DNA of 64,000 bases, from NCBI RefSeq assembly GCF_000186705.1, contig NZ_AEUE01000004.1, forward strand, positions 1-64,000, written 5' to 3'. Every line of letters begins with the position of its first letter. Position 1 is the first letter of the stretch. The notes beneath the pieces were generated by a model, which was given only the letters and a program-made list of their open reading frames with translations, did not search any database and was not told the DNA's origin. The DNA is from Citromicrobium sp. JLT1363 (GTDB lineage: Bacteria; Pseudomonadota; Alphaproteobacteria; Sphingomonadales; Sphingomonadaceae). Both the position numbers and the translations under genes were made by a program. Shown one piece after another: positions 43,891 to 53,083 of this stretch.

Positions 43891-45210
43891 CTATGCGTCG
43901 GCTTTCGCTGCCCCCTTGGTCTTGGGCTTCTTTTCGCTGCGCGACTTCTCTTTCTTCGAAGGTGTCAGCAGGCCCTTGAGATCGAGCGAGCCGAGCAGGG
44001 ATTTCTTGCTCGATTCCTCTTCGTTCACCAGCTCTTCGTCACCCGCCGAACCGATGTGTTCCACCACCTTGCGCAGCTGTGCCGTCACCTTGCTGGACTT
44101 GTTGGCTTCCACGAAAGCTTGGCCGAGCTTGGCGGCATTGGTGGCCGCCTTGGCATCCTCGGGCAGCACGAAATCAACCTTGCGTTCGACCGAGGCTTCG
44201 AAATCGGCGCGGCTGATTTCCGCCAGGCCGCTCTTCGCCTTGTTGGCCACCAGCAGCGGCTGGGCATGGGGCGCGTAGGTCTTGAGCCAGCTGAGGATGC
44301 GGATCGCATCGCGCGCGGAGGCGAGCGTGAATTCGCACACCAGCGTCACGATGTTCACATCCGCGAGCAGCTGCGGGAAATTGATCAGCATGTTGCGCGG
44401 CAGATCGATTACCGTCACTTCGAAGGCCTGCCGGAATTCCTCTTCCAGCTGCACGAAGGCGGCACCGTCGGTCATCAGCGGCGCGCTGATCGGGGCTTCG
44501 GCGGAAAGGACCGCCAGATTGTCGTTCGCGCGGATCATCGCGCGTTCGATGAACAGGCCGTCGATCCGGCTGGGATTGTCGATCGCGTCGGTCAGCCCGC
44601 GGCCCGGTTCGAGATCCAGCGTCAGCGCGCCGGTACCGAAATGCACGTCCAGATCGAGCAGCGCGGTCGGCAGCTTGTGTTCGTCGCTGAAAATCCATGC
44701 GAGCGAGGTCGCCACGGTCGAGGCACCGGCCCCGCCGCGCGTGCCGACGACCGCGGTGGAGACATGGCGCTTCGCCGTCGCCGCGTCGGCCGTCTTGGGC
44801 GTGGAGAACACGGCCTGCGCTTCGTTCAGCGCATCGCGCAACTGGCCCGAAGCCAGCGGTTTGAGCAGATAGTCGTGAATGCCGCTGGCAAGCAGATCGC
44901 GATAGAGCCGTACGTCGTTCACCTGGCCCACGGCAATCACCACCGTGCCGGGTTCGCAGACTTCGGCAAGGCCGTTGATCTCGGTCAGGGGGTCGCTGCA
45001 CTCGGACAGGTCGACCACCAGGATATTGGGGCTGGCAGAGACGGAGAGGCTCTGGATCGCGTTGCGCAGGCCACCCTTGGCGCATTTTTCCGGCGCCCAG
45101 CCGAGCTCGGCCACGACCGGGCGCAGCGTATCGAGCGCGTTATCGTCGCAGATGAATGCGGCGAAGGGATCGCGATTGCCCGGCATGCTGGAATTCCAAG
45201 GTGCGTTCAT
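43891..45210 (-). CDS. cpaE: Tad pilus assembly protein CpaE/TadZ (receiver-like plus MinD-type ATPase)
   Basis: 439 residues from ATG 45208-45210. An atypical receiver-like domain (about 15-130, VVDLSE at residues 65-70, YLLKPLA) is followed by a MinD/ParA-type ATPase with Walker A-like GTRGGAGAST at 156-165. TadZ localises the Tad machinery to a pole or division site. C-terminal Lys/Glu-rich tail. Starts 26 bases after the cpaD stop. Confidence 0.93.
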   Translation of the reverse strand: MNAPWNSSMPGNRDPFAAFICDDNALDTLRPVVAELGWAPEKCAKGGLRNAIQSLSVSASPNILVVDLSECSDPLTEINGLAEVCEPGTVVIAVGQVNDVRLYRDLLASGIHDYLLKPLASGQLRDALNEAQAVFSTPKTADAATAKRHVSTAVVGTRGGAGASTVATSLAWIFSDEHKLPTALLDLDVHFGTGALTLDLEPGRGLTDAIDNPSRIDGLFIERAMIRANDNLAVLSAEAPISAPLMTDGAAFVQLEEEFRQAFEVTVIDLPRNMLINFPQLLADVNIVTLVCEFTLASARDAIRILSWLKTYAPHAQPLLVANKAKSGLAEISRADFEASVERKVDFVLPEDAKAATNAAKLGQAFVEANKSSKVTAQLRKVVEHIGSAGDEELVNEEESSKKSLLGSLDLKGLLTPSKKEKSRSEKKPKTKGAAKADA

Positions 45211-45235
45211 CGTGTGTCCTCGTTTCCTGTCGCGC

Positions 45236-45865
45236 CTAGTTCGGCCCACCGCCGGCGGTGGCGATTTCGGGAAGGTTGCCTTCACGATATGCGTCGATCG
45301 CGCGGTTGGAGCTGGTGATGACCGGGTTGCCCGTGCTTTCCTGGCCGCGGATCAGATCTTCCGGGTTGGCGACCATGGCGGCGACATTACTGTTGGTCGC
45401 GCAGCCGTAATTGCGGCTGGTCGCATTGGCGAAGTTGGCGTCGGACGTATCGCTCCAGTCGGGGCAACCGGGTACGCTTGCGACCGAGCGGGTGACGATA
45501 ACGCGCGTCCGGCCCGGTTCGATGAAGCCTTCCGTCACCGGCGCCAGATCGCTCAGCATGATGCCGTAGCGTTCTACGATGGCGCCGACATTGTCGATCG
45601 TGGCGGCGCTGGCGGTGTCCTCCTCGATGGCGACGCGGTCGCCGTATCCCAGGTCGAGCGCTTCGAACCAGCCCGCCAGCCTGCGCTGTTCGGAAATGGG
45701 CAGACCACCGGGGCCCCCTGCAAGATCGAGCGTATAGTGCGTGCGCTCCACCACCGGCTGCTTGGTGCTGTAGAGGCTCTGGTTCATCTCGCCGCTGCAC
45801 GCGCCGAGCGATACTGCGAGGGCGCTTGCACACAGACCGGCAAGAATGCGTTTCGTCTTGGTCAT
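45236..45865 (-). CDS. cpaD: Tad pilus lipoprotein CpaD
   Basis: 209 residues from ATG 45863-45865. Lipobox LGAC with Cys23. CpaD is an outer-membrane-associated lipoprotein that helps pilus secretin assembly. VERTHYTLDL, LAGWFEALDLGYGDRVAIEE and the C-terminal SRNYGCATNSNVAAMVANPEDLI are the recognisable CpaD blocks. Confidence 0.92.
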   Translation of the reverse strand: MTKTKRILAGLCASALAVSLGACSGEMNQSLYSTKQPVVERTHYTLDLAGGPGGLPISEQRRLAGWFEALDLGYGDRVAIEEDTASAATIDNVGAIVERYGIMLSDLAPVTEGFIEPGRTRVIVTRSVASVPGCPDWSDTSDANFANATSRNYGCATNSNVAAMVANPEDLIRGQESTGNPVITSSNRAIDAYREGNLPEIATAGGGPN

Positions 45866-45879
45866 GGCGGGGTGATCCC

Positions 45880-47505
45880 TCACTTGTTGATGCTGAAGCC
45901 GGGGGCGGCGGAGGCGCTGCGCTGCTTGCGGCCGGGCTTGCCAGCCCTGCGCGTGCGCTCCTGATCGCCCTGCGAGATGGCCGGTCCGGCGGACTGGCGA
46001 TCGCTGGCGCGGGGCACGGGGCGGTCGGGCCCGTCGCCGCGTGCATTTTCCTGGAAGCCGAACTGTTGGCTGAGGACGTTGGGGCTGTTGTACCCGTCGG
46101 TCGGCAGGCGAATGTCGTTCCCGTTGACCGGCTTCACCAGGTATGGGGTGATGACGATGACCAGTTCGGTCTCGCCCTTGCGGAAATTGCTCGAGCGGAA
46201 CAGGTTGCCCAGGATCGGCACGTCGCCGAGGCCAGGGGCCTTGTCGATCGAGTTCTGGGCGTTGTTGGTCATCAAGCCGGCGATCATGAAGCTCTGGCCC
46301 GAACCCAGCTCCAGCGTCGTGGATGCCTTGCGGACCGTGACGGCGGGAATCTGGAAACCGTTCAGCGTGACGGCCCCCTGCGAGGACAATTCCGACACTT
46401 CCGGCGCGACGCGGATCGAAATCCGTCCGTCGGCCAGCACGGTGGGCGTGTAGATCAGCTTCACGCCGTAATTGCGATATTCGACCGAAGTGGCGCCAAG
46501 GCCCTGGCTGATGGGGACCGGAAACTCGCCACCGGCGAGGAAATCGGCGGTTTCGCCCGAAAGCGCGGCGAGATTGAACTCCGAAAGCGTGGTGACGAGG
46601 CCGTTTGTCTCGGCAAGGTCGAGCGCGCCCAGGATATTCAGGCCGAACAGGTTGCCGAACGCACCGAGCGTGGTTCCATTGCCCACGGTGCCGACGGCCG
46701 GACCGGGAACCTCGGTGCCGTCGGGCAGCACGCGCACGACTTCGCTCGCGCCGTTGCCCACGGCGAGCGGGCCACCAACGGCGTATTCATTGCTTGCAAC
46801 CTGACGACCGGTGCCGACACCGAACTGGAAGCCATTGCTGCCGTCGATGGTGGAGATGTTGCTGCCGATTGCACGGACGAGCGAGCGGCTGACCTCGGCA
46901 AAGCGCACCTGCAGGTTGACCTGCAGCGGGGTCGCCGTGGTGAGCCGCGCGATCACATTGGTTTCCTCGCCCAGGAAGGCCTGCACGAGGCGCTCTGCCT
47001 CTGATGCATCCTCCGGATTGGCGACCGTGCCGGTCAGCAGCACGGTGTTGCTGCCCATCGTGGCAACCGAAACCTTCGCCTGCGGCATGGCAAGCGCCAG
47101 CATCTGGTCGATGCTGCCGATGTTCGATCCCACGCGGATGTTGGCCGCCCAGATCACGTCGCCAGCCGAATTGCTGGCGTAGACCGTGGTTTCCCCGCCG
47201 GACTTGCCGAATAGGTAGAGCTGGCGCTGCGATTTGATCTGAATGTCCGCAATCGCGTCGTTCGCGATGAACACATCGCTCATCGAGCCGGGCACGTTGA
47301 TGAGTTCGCCCTTGCCGATCGACAGGACGATGTCCTGCGTGGGCCGAACCACGGATTGTGCATCGGCCATCGTGGGTATCGTGGCGAGCGGCGTGCCCAG
47401 AAGTGCGGCGCCGAGCAGCATCGGGCGCAGCCGGCGGTGCGCGCGAACGCTCCGTCCTGGCGTGGCGTTACTGTCTTTGGCGTTCATCATATTGGCCTTT
47501 TTCAT
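45880..47505 (-). CDS. cpaC: Tad pilus outer-membrane secretin CpaC/RcpA
   Basis: 541 residues. Signal peptide ends near residue 49 (MADAQ). A pilus-specific N-terminal domain (ISIGKGELINVPGSMSDVFIANDAIADIQ type) precedes BON/secretin domains; the secretin core is at about 230-470 (GLVTTLSEFNLAALSGETADFLAGGEFP, LELGSGQSFMIAGLM, ETELVIVITPYLVKPV). The tail is Arg-rich. It forms the outer-membrane pore for the Flp pilus. Start ATG is two bases beyond the cpaB stop. Confidence 0.95.
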   Translation of the reverse strand: MKKANMMNAKDSNATPGRSVRAHRRLRPMLLGAALLGTPLATIPTMADAQSVVRPTQDIVLSIGKGELINVPGSMSDVFIANDAIADIQIKSQRQLYLFGKSGGETTVYASNSAGDVIWAANIRVGSNIGSIDQMLALAMPQAKVSVATMGSNTVLLTGTVANPEDASEAERLVQAFLGEETNVIARLTTATPLQVNLQVRFAEVSRSLVRAIGSNISTIDGSNGFQFGVGTGRQVASNEYAVGGPLAVGNGASEVVRVLPDGTEVPGPAVGTVGNGTTLGAFGNLFGLNILGALDLAETNGLVTTLSEFNLAALSGETADFLAGGEFPVPISQGLGATSVEYRNYGVKLIYTPTVLADGRISIRVAPEVSELSSQGAVTLNGFQIPAVTVRKASTTLELGSGQSFMIAGLMTNNAQNSIDKAPGLGDVPILGNLFRSSNFRKGETELVIVITPYLVKPVNGNDIRLPTDGYNSPNVLSQQFGFQENARGDGPDRPVPRASDRQSAGPAISQGDQERTRRAGKPGRKQRSASAAPGFSINK

Positions 47506-47507
47506 GC

Positions 47508-48602
47508 TCAGTCCCGCCCGATCTGGGTTGTGCGTGCCGTGTCCGTGCGCACGCCCCCCGTCTTGCCGGCGGCAACGCTGGTGCTGTCCTGGCCCCGCAT
47601 CACGCGGACGGTGGGGCCGGACTGCGCGGCTTCGATCTTCACGCTCCCATCGGGCTGCAGGGACACGCCCGGCGGCAGCCGTACCGGCGGGGCGTTGTCG
47701 CCGCTCTGCTGGGGCTGGCTTTGCTGCGGGGGCTGCTGCGACTGCCGTGTGCGGGTCGCAAAGCGGGAAACATCCGCGCCCGTGACGTAGGAAGATACGG
47801 TGTCGCTCGGCATGGCACGCGCGCGGGCGAGCAGACGCTCTTCCTCCTCGGGCGTGGCATTGTCGGGAATGGCGATTTCGCCGGAAGCCAGCGCACGTTC
47901 CAGGTCGCTCGCGTTGTCCGCGATGGAACGCAGCGAAAGGCTGAGCGTGCCGACCGTCTGGGCGACCGCGATCTTCTCGGCGATCTTGGGCGTCACTTCC
48001 AGCGTGACCGTGCTGAAGGTGCGCACGGCGGTCTGCCCGTCGACGGTCGCCTGCGAGGTCGACTGATCGGTGGCGAGCACGCGCAGGTTGCGCAAAATCG
48101 TTTCGGTGGCCTTCAGGCCGCCCGCATCGTGGGTCATCATCAGGTCGATCCGGTCGCCCGGGAAAACGAACCCGGCGACGGCGGTATTGGCGTTGACCGG
48201 CACGGTGACGGCCCGCATGCCGGGGCCGAGCGCGGCGGCCAGAAAGCCGCGGTCGCCCGGGGCGACGAGGCCGCCCTGGGTCACCGGCTCTCCGGCGGTG
48301 ATGGGATAGCGCACGACGGTGCCCAGAAGCTGGGCTACGTCCGCTTCTCCGTCGATGAAATAGGCGTCCTGCACCAGCTCTGTCGGCCAGGCCTGATAGG
48401 CGATCGCATCCTGGGTGATGATCGTGCCGACGGGCAGGCTGCGGTTGGCGACCAGCACGCGCGGGCCGGTAGGCTCGGCGGGCGCGGCGGCGGCGGAAGC
48501 CTGCGGTGCGGAGGAGCCGACAAACATGCTGCGGGCGATAAAGGCCGTTCCTGCCGCAATGACCAATGCAGCCAGCAACAGAACCAGCTTCTTCCTATCC
48601 AT
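47508..48602 (-). CDS. cpaB: Flp pilus assembly protein CpaB/RcpC
   Basis: 364 residues with one N-terminal membrane helix (MDRKKLVLLLAALVIAAGTAFIA) and an SAF domain at about 50-120 (VLVANRSLPVGTIITQDAIAYQAWP, EPVTQGGLVAPGDRGFLAAALGPGMRAVTVPV). A Gln/Pro-rich linker (QSQQPPQQSQPQQS) lies near residue 290. CpaB is a periplasmic component of the Tad system. Confidence 0.93.
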   Translation of the reverse strand: MDRKKLVLLLAALVIAAGTAFIARSMFVGSSAPQASAAAAPAEPTGPRVLVANRSLPVGTIITQDAIAYQAWPTELVQDAYFIDGEADVAQLLGTVVRYPITAGEPVTQGGLVAPGDRGFLAAALGPGMRAVTVPVNANTAVAGFVFPGDRIDLMMTHDAGGLKATETILRNLRVLATDQSTSQATVDGQTAVRTFSTVTLEVTPKIAEKIAVAQTVGTLSLSLRSIADNASDLERALASGEIAIPDNATPEEEERLLARARAMPSDTVSSYVTGADVSRFATRTRQSQQPPQQSQPQQSGDNAPPVRLPPGVSLQPDGSVKIEAAQSGPTVRVMRGQDSTSVAAGKTGGVRTDTARTTQIGRD

Positions 48603-48703
48603 GACTAAACAGTCCCCCAGAAATCGCTCGCAAGCCGTCCTTCGGCCAGCATGGTTGCCGCTGATATGGCATCATTGGTTAAAATGGAGTTCACCCAGAC
48701 CGT

Positions 48704-49195
48704 TCACGCTGCGAGCCCGATGGCATCGCCTGCGGCAGGGAAGTAGTGCGCGGCCAGCACCCACAGGCCAGCGGCGGAGATCGCCACGCCATAGGGAATG
48801 GCGAGCCGATCCTTGCGCCGCCGCATGATGTGCCACGAGCCCAGAACCAGGGTCAGCACGCCGCCCAGCAGGGCCATCAGCACGATCAGCTGCATGAACA
48901 GAACAGGCTCGATCCACAGGGCGAGCGCGGTCAGCAGCTTCACGTCGCCCCCCCCCATCGCCCGCATGGCGAACAGGACGGCCAGAATCGCGAAGGCGAT
49001 CAGCGCGACACCGAACTGAAGCGCAATGCCGGGCCACACGGACAGGCCGCTTGCCCACCAGAACAGCGGCGCCCCCAGCGCCACGGCGCCGGTCAGCCAG
49101 TTGTCGATCCGGCGGGCCCTGATGTCGGTAATGGCCGCGATCAGCAGCGCGATTGCCAGCCCGATCAGCAGTGCATATTGCAGGTAATCGATCAT
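48704..49195 (-). CDS. cpaA: Prepilin peptidase CpaA/TadV
   Basis: 163-residue A24-family aspartic membrane peptidase that cleaves the Flp pilin leader. About five hydrophobic segments; the catalytic Asp pair is in DIRARRIDNWL and MGGGDVKL. Short form lacking the methylase domain, as usual for TadV. First gene of the minus-strand Tad operon; a divergent promoter region of about 100 bases separates it from the plus-strand hydrolase. No flp pilin gene precedes it. Confidence 0.92.
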   Translation of the reverse strand: MIDYLQYALLIGLAIALLIAAITDIRARRIDNWLTGAVALGAPLFWWASGLSVWPGIALQFGVALIAFAILAVLFAMRAMGGGDVKLLTALALWIEPVLFMQLIVLMALLGGVLTLVLGSWHIMRRRKDRLAIPYGVAISAAGLWVLAAHYFPAAGDAIGLAA

Positions 49196-49293
49196 ATTGA
49201 TTGGGCCCCGGTTTTACTCTTCGAGGTCCCCTGCTACGCGCTCGCGCTTACCAAAAAGTAACCAAGCCACTGTGATCGCCGGAGTGACAGACT

Positions 49294-50277
49294 ATGCCAG
49301 TGGATACCGCCGCCCAGTTCGATCGCCGCGCCATCCCCGCCGCTGCGGTTGAGCGGCATTGGGAGGCAGCGGATGGCACCAGGCTGAGGCGGATCGACTG
49401 GCAGCCCGAGGGGAAAGGCGATGGCGTGGAGGAGCGGCCGCGCGGGTCGATCCTGTTTCTTCCGGGGCGCGGCGACCATTACGAGAAGTACCTCGAAACG
49501 CTGGACCAATGGTCGCGTGAGGGCTGGCATGTCACGGCGAGCGACTGGCGCGGGCAGGGCACCTCGCAGCGGCTGGGGCGCGATCCGCATACCGGCCACA
49601 TCGAGGATTTCGGTATCTGGACCCGCGATCTGTCGACCCTGTGGAACACGTGGCGGGCCGAAACGCCGGGGCCGCATGTCCTGATCGGCCATTCGATGGG
49701 TGGGCATCTGGTCCTGCGCGCGCTGGTGGAAAAGCGGGTCGATCCCGATGCGGTGGTGCTTTCGGCACCGATGCTCGGCCTGGTGGGCACACCGGGGCCG
49801 CTGTGGCTGCTCGGACCGCTTTCCAAGGGTATCGCACGGTTGGGCGATCCGCGCCGTCCCGCCTGGAAATCGAGCGAGAAGCCCGGCGCCCTGCCCGAAG
49901 ATCGCGGCGCGCTGCTGACGCACGATCCCGACCGCTACGAGGACGAGCTGTGGTGGCGCGACGAACGGCCCGAGGTGGCCATGGGTCCGGCCAGCTGGGG
50001 CTGGGTCGCCGCCGCCATTGAATCGATGCGCATAATCGAGGCGAAGGGCGCGCTGGAGGCGGTCGAGACGCCGGTGCTGCTGTTCGGCACCACCAACGAT
50101 CAGCTGGTGGCATGGGACGCTATCGAGCGTGCAGGCCAACGGCTTCCCTATGGCGAGGTGCTGCAATTCGGCGATGAAGCGCATCACGAGATTTTCCGCG
50201 AAGAAGACCGCGTGCGCACCCGCGCGATGGACGGAATTGCCGACTTCCTCGATCGCAAAGCGCCGCGAAGCACCTAG
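49294..50277 (+). CDS. Alpha/beta hydrolase (lysophospholipase-like)
   Basis: 327 residues. Nucleophile elbow GHSMGG with Ser134, preceding oxyanion loop FLPGRGDHYEKYLE and late His in FGDEAHHEIFREEDRVR. This is the serine-aminopeptidase S33 type, often annotated as lysophospholipase or monoacylglycerol lipase. Cytoplasmic, no signal peptide. Followed nine bases later by an FAD oxidoreductase gene, so probably one operon. Confidence 0.9.
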   Translation: MPVDTAAQFDRRAIPAAAVERHWEAADGTRLRRIDWQPEGKGDGVEERPRGSILFLPGRGDHYEKYLETLDQWSREGWHVTASDWRGQGTSQRLGRDPHTGHIEDFGIWTRDLSTLWNTWRAETPGPHVLIGHSMGGHLVLRALVEKRVDPDAVVLSAPMLGLVGTPGPLWLLGPLSKGIARLGDPRRPAWKSSEKPGALPEDRGALLTHDPDRYEDELWWRDERPEVAMGPASWGWVAAAIESMRIIEAKGALEAVETPVLLFGTTNDQLVAWDAIERAGQRLPYGEVLQFGDEAHHEIFREEDRVRTRAMDGIADFLDRKAPRST

Positions 50278-50286
50278 CTTGCAGCA

Positions 50287-51384
50287 ATGGCGAATTTCGA
50301 CCTAGCGATTATCGGTGCCGGGATGGCAGGCGCGAGCCTTGCGGCCGAGGTGGGCGGTCACCTGCGTGTCCTCCTCCTCGAAGCGGAGGAGATGCCGGGT
50401 TATCATACCACCGGGCGTTCTGCGGCTTTCTGGGAGGAATGCTACGGCGGTCCCGAAATCGTGCCGCTGAGCCGCGCGTCGGAGGCTTACCTGCGCGATG
50501 GCGGTTTCCTGAGCCCGCGCGGGGCGCTTTATATCGGGCGCAGCGAAGACCGCGCGAAACTCGATGCGTTCGAGGCACGGTTCGCGGATAGCGGCGCGCG
50601 GTTCGAGCGCTTGCCCTCAGCCGCGGCGCAGGCCCATGTGCCCAGCCTTCACGCGGAATGGAGCGAGGCGATCTGGCAGCCGCATTGTGCGGACATCGAT
50701 GTCGCCGGGCTCCACCAGCATTACCTGAAGGCCGCCAGCGCCGCCGGTGTGGAACTGGTCACGCGCGCACGGATCGAGAGCATCGAGCGTGAGGGAGGCG
50801 GTTGGCGGCTGCGCTCTGCAGACGGCCGCGAATGGCGCGTGGGTGCGCTTGCCAATGCGTCGGGGGCCTGGGCGGACGAAGTTGCGAAGCTTGCCGGGGC
50901 GCGCCCACTCTCCATCCAGCCGCTCCAGCGCACCATGCTGCAGGTCCGTGCCGATCCGCCCCTGCCGCGCACCGGGCCGCTGACGCTCGACATTTCGGGC
51001 GCGTTCTATTTCAAGCCGGAAAGCGCAAACGCGATGTGGTTCAGCCCGCACGATGAAACGCCCGTTCCGCCATCCGACGCCGCGCCCGAGGAACTGGCGG
51101 TGGCGCAAGCGCTCGATATCTTCGCACGGGTGCTCGACGCCGAACCGGTCAAGCTGGAACGGACCTGGGCAGGCCTGAGAAGCTTTGCGCCCGATCGCAA
51201 GCCGGTGATCGGGTGGGATGCCCGCGCACCCGGTTTCTTCTGGTTCGCCGGGCAGGGCGGCTTCGGCATACAGACCGCGCCCGCTGCCGCGCGGCTTGCC
51301 GGGCAGGTGCTGCGCGATGCTCAGCGCGACGAGATGACGCTTGCGCTCGATGCGGGGCGGTTTTCGCCTGCGCGTTTCGGCTAG
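50287..51384 (+). CDS. FAD-dependent oxidoreductase, DAO family
   Basis: 365 residues. N-terminal FAD-binding GxGxxG at 10-15 (IIGAGMAGASLA) and a glycine-oxidase/D-amino-acid-dehydrogenase type fold, with a C-terminal VIGWDARAPGFFWFAGQGGFGIQTAPA pattern. The HTTGRSAAFWEECYGG segment fits the flavin-linked subgroup that oxidises amine or alpha-hydroxy substrates. The substrate is unknown. It is downstream of the hydrolase and upstream of a short YegP-like gene. Confidence 0.9.
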   Translation: MANFDLAIIGAGMAGASLAAEVGGHLRVLLLEAEEMPGYHTTGRSAAFWEECYGGPEIVPLSRASEAYLRDGGFLSPRGALYIGRSEDRAKLDAFEARFADSGARFERLPSAAAQAHVPSLHAEWSEAIWQPHCADIDVAGLHQHYLKAASAAGVELVTRARIESIEREGGGWRLRSADGREWRVGALANASGAWADEVAKLAGARPLSIQPLQRTMLQVRADPPLPRTGPLTLDISGAFYFKPESANAMWFSPHDETPVPPSDAAPEELAVAQALDIFARVLDAEPVKLERTWAGLRSFAPDRKPVIGWDARAPGFFWFAGQGGFGIQTAPAAARLAGQVLRDAQRDEMTLALDAGRFSPARFG

Positions 51385-51458
51385 AGGGGAGCGCTAGCAT
51401 TTGTTAAGCCGGGCTGTCCGATTCCAACCCGCCAATTGCAACAAAGGGGACAAGCGCG

Positions 51459-51635
51459 ATGGCTCACACTTTCGAAATCTACCGTGACAAGGCCGACGAG
51501 TATCGGGTCCGCTTCAAGTACAATTCCGAGATCATGTTTTCGACCGAGGGCTATTCCAGCAAGGCCAGTGCGCAGAATGCGATCGATTCGATCAAGTCGA
51601 ATGGTCCTTCGGCCGAGGTTGTCGACAACAGCTAG
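51459..51635 (+). CDS. YegP-like DUF1508 small protein
   Basis: 58 residues: ATG 51459, stop TAG 51633-51635. The sequence FEIYRDKADEYRVRFKYN ... YSSKASAQNAIDSIKSNGPSAEVVD shows the compact pattern of the DUF1508 (YegP) single-repeat family. Ribosome site AAAGGGG at about 51443-51449. Cytoplasmic; role unknown. Its 3' end comes close to the 3' end of rnhA. Confidence 0.9.
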   Translation: MAHTFEIYRDKADEYRVRFKYNSEIMFSTEGYSSKASAQNAIDSIKSNGPSAEVVDNS

Positions 51636-51645
51636 CCTTGGGTAG

Positions 51646-52080
51646 CTAGCGGATGCTGTCGGCCGCGTCGCTGGCGAGCTGGTCTGCCCGCTCGTTCTCG
51701 GCGTGCCCCGAATGGCCCTTCACCCAGTGCCAGGTTACCCGGTGGCGGGCGTTCAGATCGGCCAGCCGGCGCCACAGATCCTCGTTTTTCACGGGCTTCT
51801 TGCTCGCGGTTTTCCAGCCGCGTTTCTGCCAGCCGGGCAGCCACTTGGTGATACCGTCGATCAGGTACTTGCTGTCGGTATAGAGATCGACCGCGCAGGT
51901 GCGTTTCAGCGCCGACAGCCCCTCTATCGCGGCGGTCATCTCCATCCGGTTATTGGTGGTATTGCCTTCGGCGCCCGACAATTCCTTCTCGGTATCGCCC
52001 CTGCGCAGCAGAACACCCCAGCCGCCCGGGCCGGGATTGCCCTTGCAGGCCCCGTCGGTAAAAATCTGTACGTCGCTCAT
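51646..52080 (-). CDS. rnhA: Ribonuclease HI
   Basis: 144-residue RNase HI that cleaves RNA in RNA-DNA hybrids. The DEDD residues are visible in [36 protein letters not shown] and [11 protein letters not shown]. Start ATG 52078-52080. Upstream thrB stops only 11 bases before, so the two are co-transcribed with thrB first. Confidence 0.97.
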   Translation of the reverse strand: MSDVQIFTDGACKGNPGPGGWGVLLRRGDTEKELSGAEGNTTNNRMEMTAAIEGLSALKRTCAVDLYTDSKYLIDGITKWLPGWQKRGWKTASKKPVKNEDLWRRLADLNARHRVTWHWVKGHSGHAENERADQLASDAADSIR

Positions 52081-52091
52081 GAAATGCCCAT

Positions 52092-53063
52092 CTAGGTCCG
52101 GAACGCGGCTTCGCCCTGCTCCCGGTAGAATGCAAGCCTGCGCACGAATTGCATCGGGTCCTTGCGGCGCACCAGTCCGTCCGCGGGCGTGGCGAACCAG
52201 TCTTCCACGCGGGTGGCGACGAACCGCAGGCACGCGGCCTGTGCAAGGATCGGCAGCGCCTGTCGCTCGGCTGGCGAGAGCGCGCGCGATGCTTCGTAAC
52301 CCTGCATCAGCGCCGTACCGATCTGCGGGCGGAAGGCATTATCTTTCGCGGTGAAGCTCCACGCGGCGTGCGTCACCGCCAGATCGAAGGCAAGCATTCC
52401 GGTGCAGGCGAAATAGAAATCGATCAGCCCCGTCACCGCGCCATTCACGAACAGCACGTTATCGGGAAACAGATCGGCGTGGATGATGCCTTCGGGCAGG
52501 CCAGAGGGCCAGTCGCGCAGCAGGCTGGCTCCGCAATCGGGCAGCAGGCGCGATAGCTCGGGGTCGATTTCGTCGAACCGGTCCGCATGGGCGCGAAGCA
52601 TATCCATACAGGTCCGCAGCGGCAGCGAGGACCGCCGTGTGCCCGGGAAATCGCCGGTCGCGCGGTGCAGGCCCGCCAGCGCGGACCCGACAGCTCCGGC
52701 CTCGATCGGCGAGGGCTCGTCGATGGAAATCCCCGGTAAAAATTCGATCAGCGCCGCCGGCTTTCCGCGAATGGTAATCATCCGCGCATCGTCGCGCGTG
52801 TGGATCGTGCGCGGCACCGGCTGGCCGCGTGCTGAAAGGTGATCGAGCAGGGAGAGGAAGAAGGGCAGTTCCTCCGCCTCGGTGCGCGCTTCGAACACGG
52901 TCAGGATGAAATGCCGCGCGGCGGTATCCTGCACGGTTTCCACCAGCCAGTTGCTGTTGGAAACGCCTTCCGCAATGCCCTTGGCCGAACGCAGGCTGCC
53001 CACGTCGTAGGCAGACAGGATCTCCGTGATCTCGGAGGAGCTGAGGTGGGTATAGACCGCCAT
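52092..53063 (-). CDS. thrB: Homoserine kinase (APH-type ThrB)
   Basis: 323-residue kinase of the choline/aminoglycoside-kinase fold, which phosphorylates homoserine in threonine biosynthesis. The family's [17 protein letters not shown] terminus, GISNSNW-like [11 protein letters not shown] and the catalytic [13 protein letters not shown] with [12 protein letters not shown]-like Asp are present. Upstream of rnhA and downstream of ispH in one minus-strand unit. Confidence 0.95.
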   Translation of the reverse strand: MAVYTHLSSSEITEILSAYDVGSLRSAKGIAEGVSNSNWLVETVQDTAARHFILTVFEARTEAEELPFFLSLLDHLSARGQPVPRTIHTRDDARMITIRGKPAALIEFLPGISIDEPSPIEAGAVGSALAGLHRATGDFPGTRRSSLPLRTCMDMLRAHADRFDEIDPELSRLLPDCGASLLRDWPSGLPEGIIHADLFPDNVLFVNGAVTGLIDFYFACTGMLAFDLAVTHAAWSFTAKDNAFRPQIGTALMQGYEASRALSPAERQALPILAQAACLRFVATRVEDWFATPADGLVRRKDPMQFVRRLAFYREQGEAAFRT

Positions 53064-53083
53064 GGCCGGGTCCTCCGGCGGGC

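Noticed and set aside
43378-45318. A 646-codon plus-strand frame opposite tadB and cpaE
   Set aside because: It covers two genes with clear motifs and carries no domain signal of its own.
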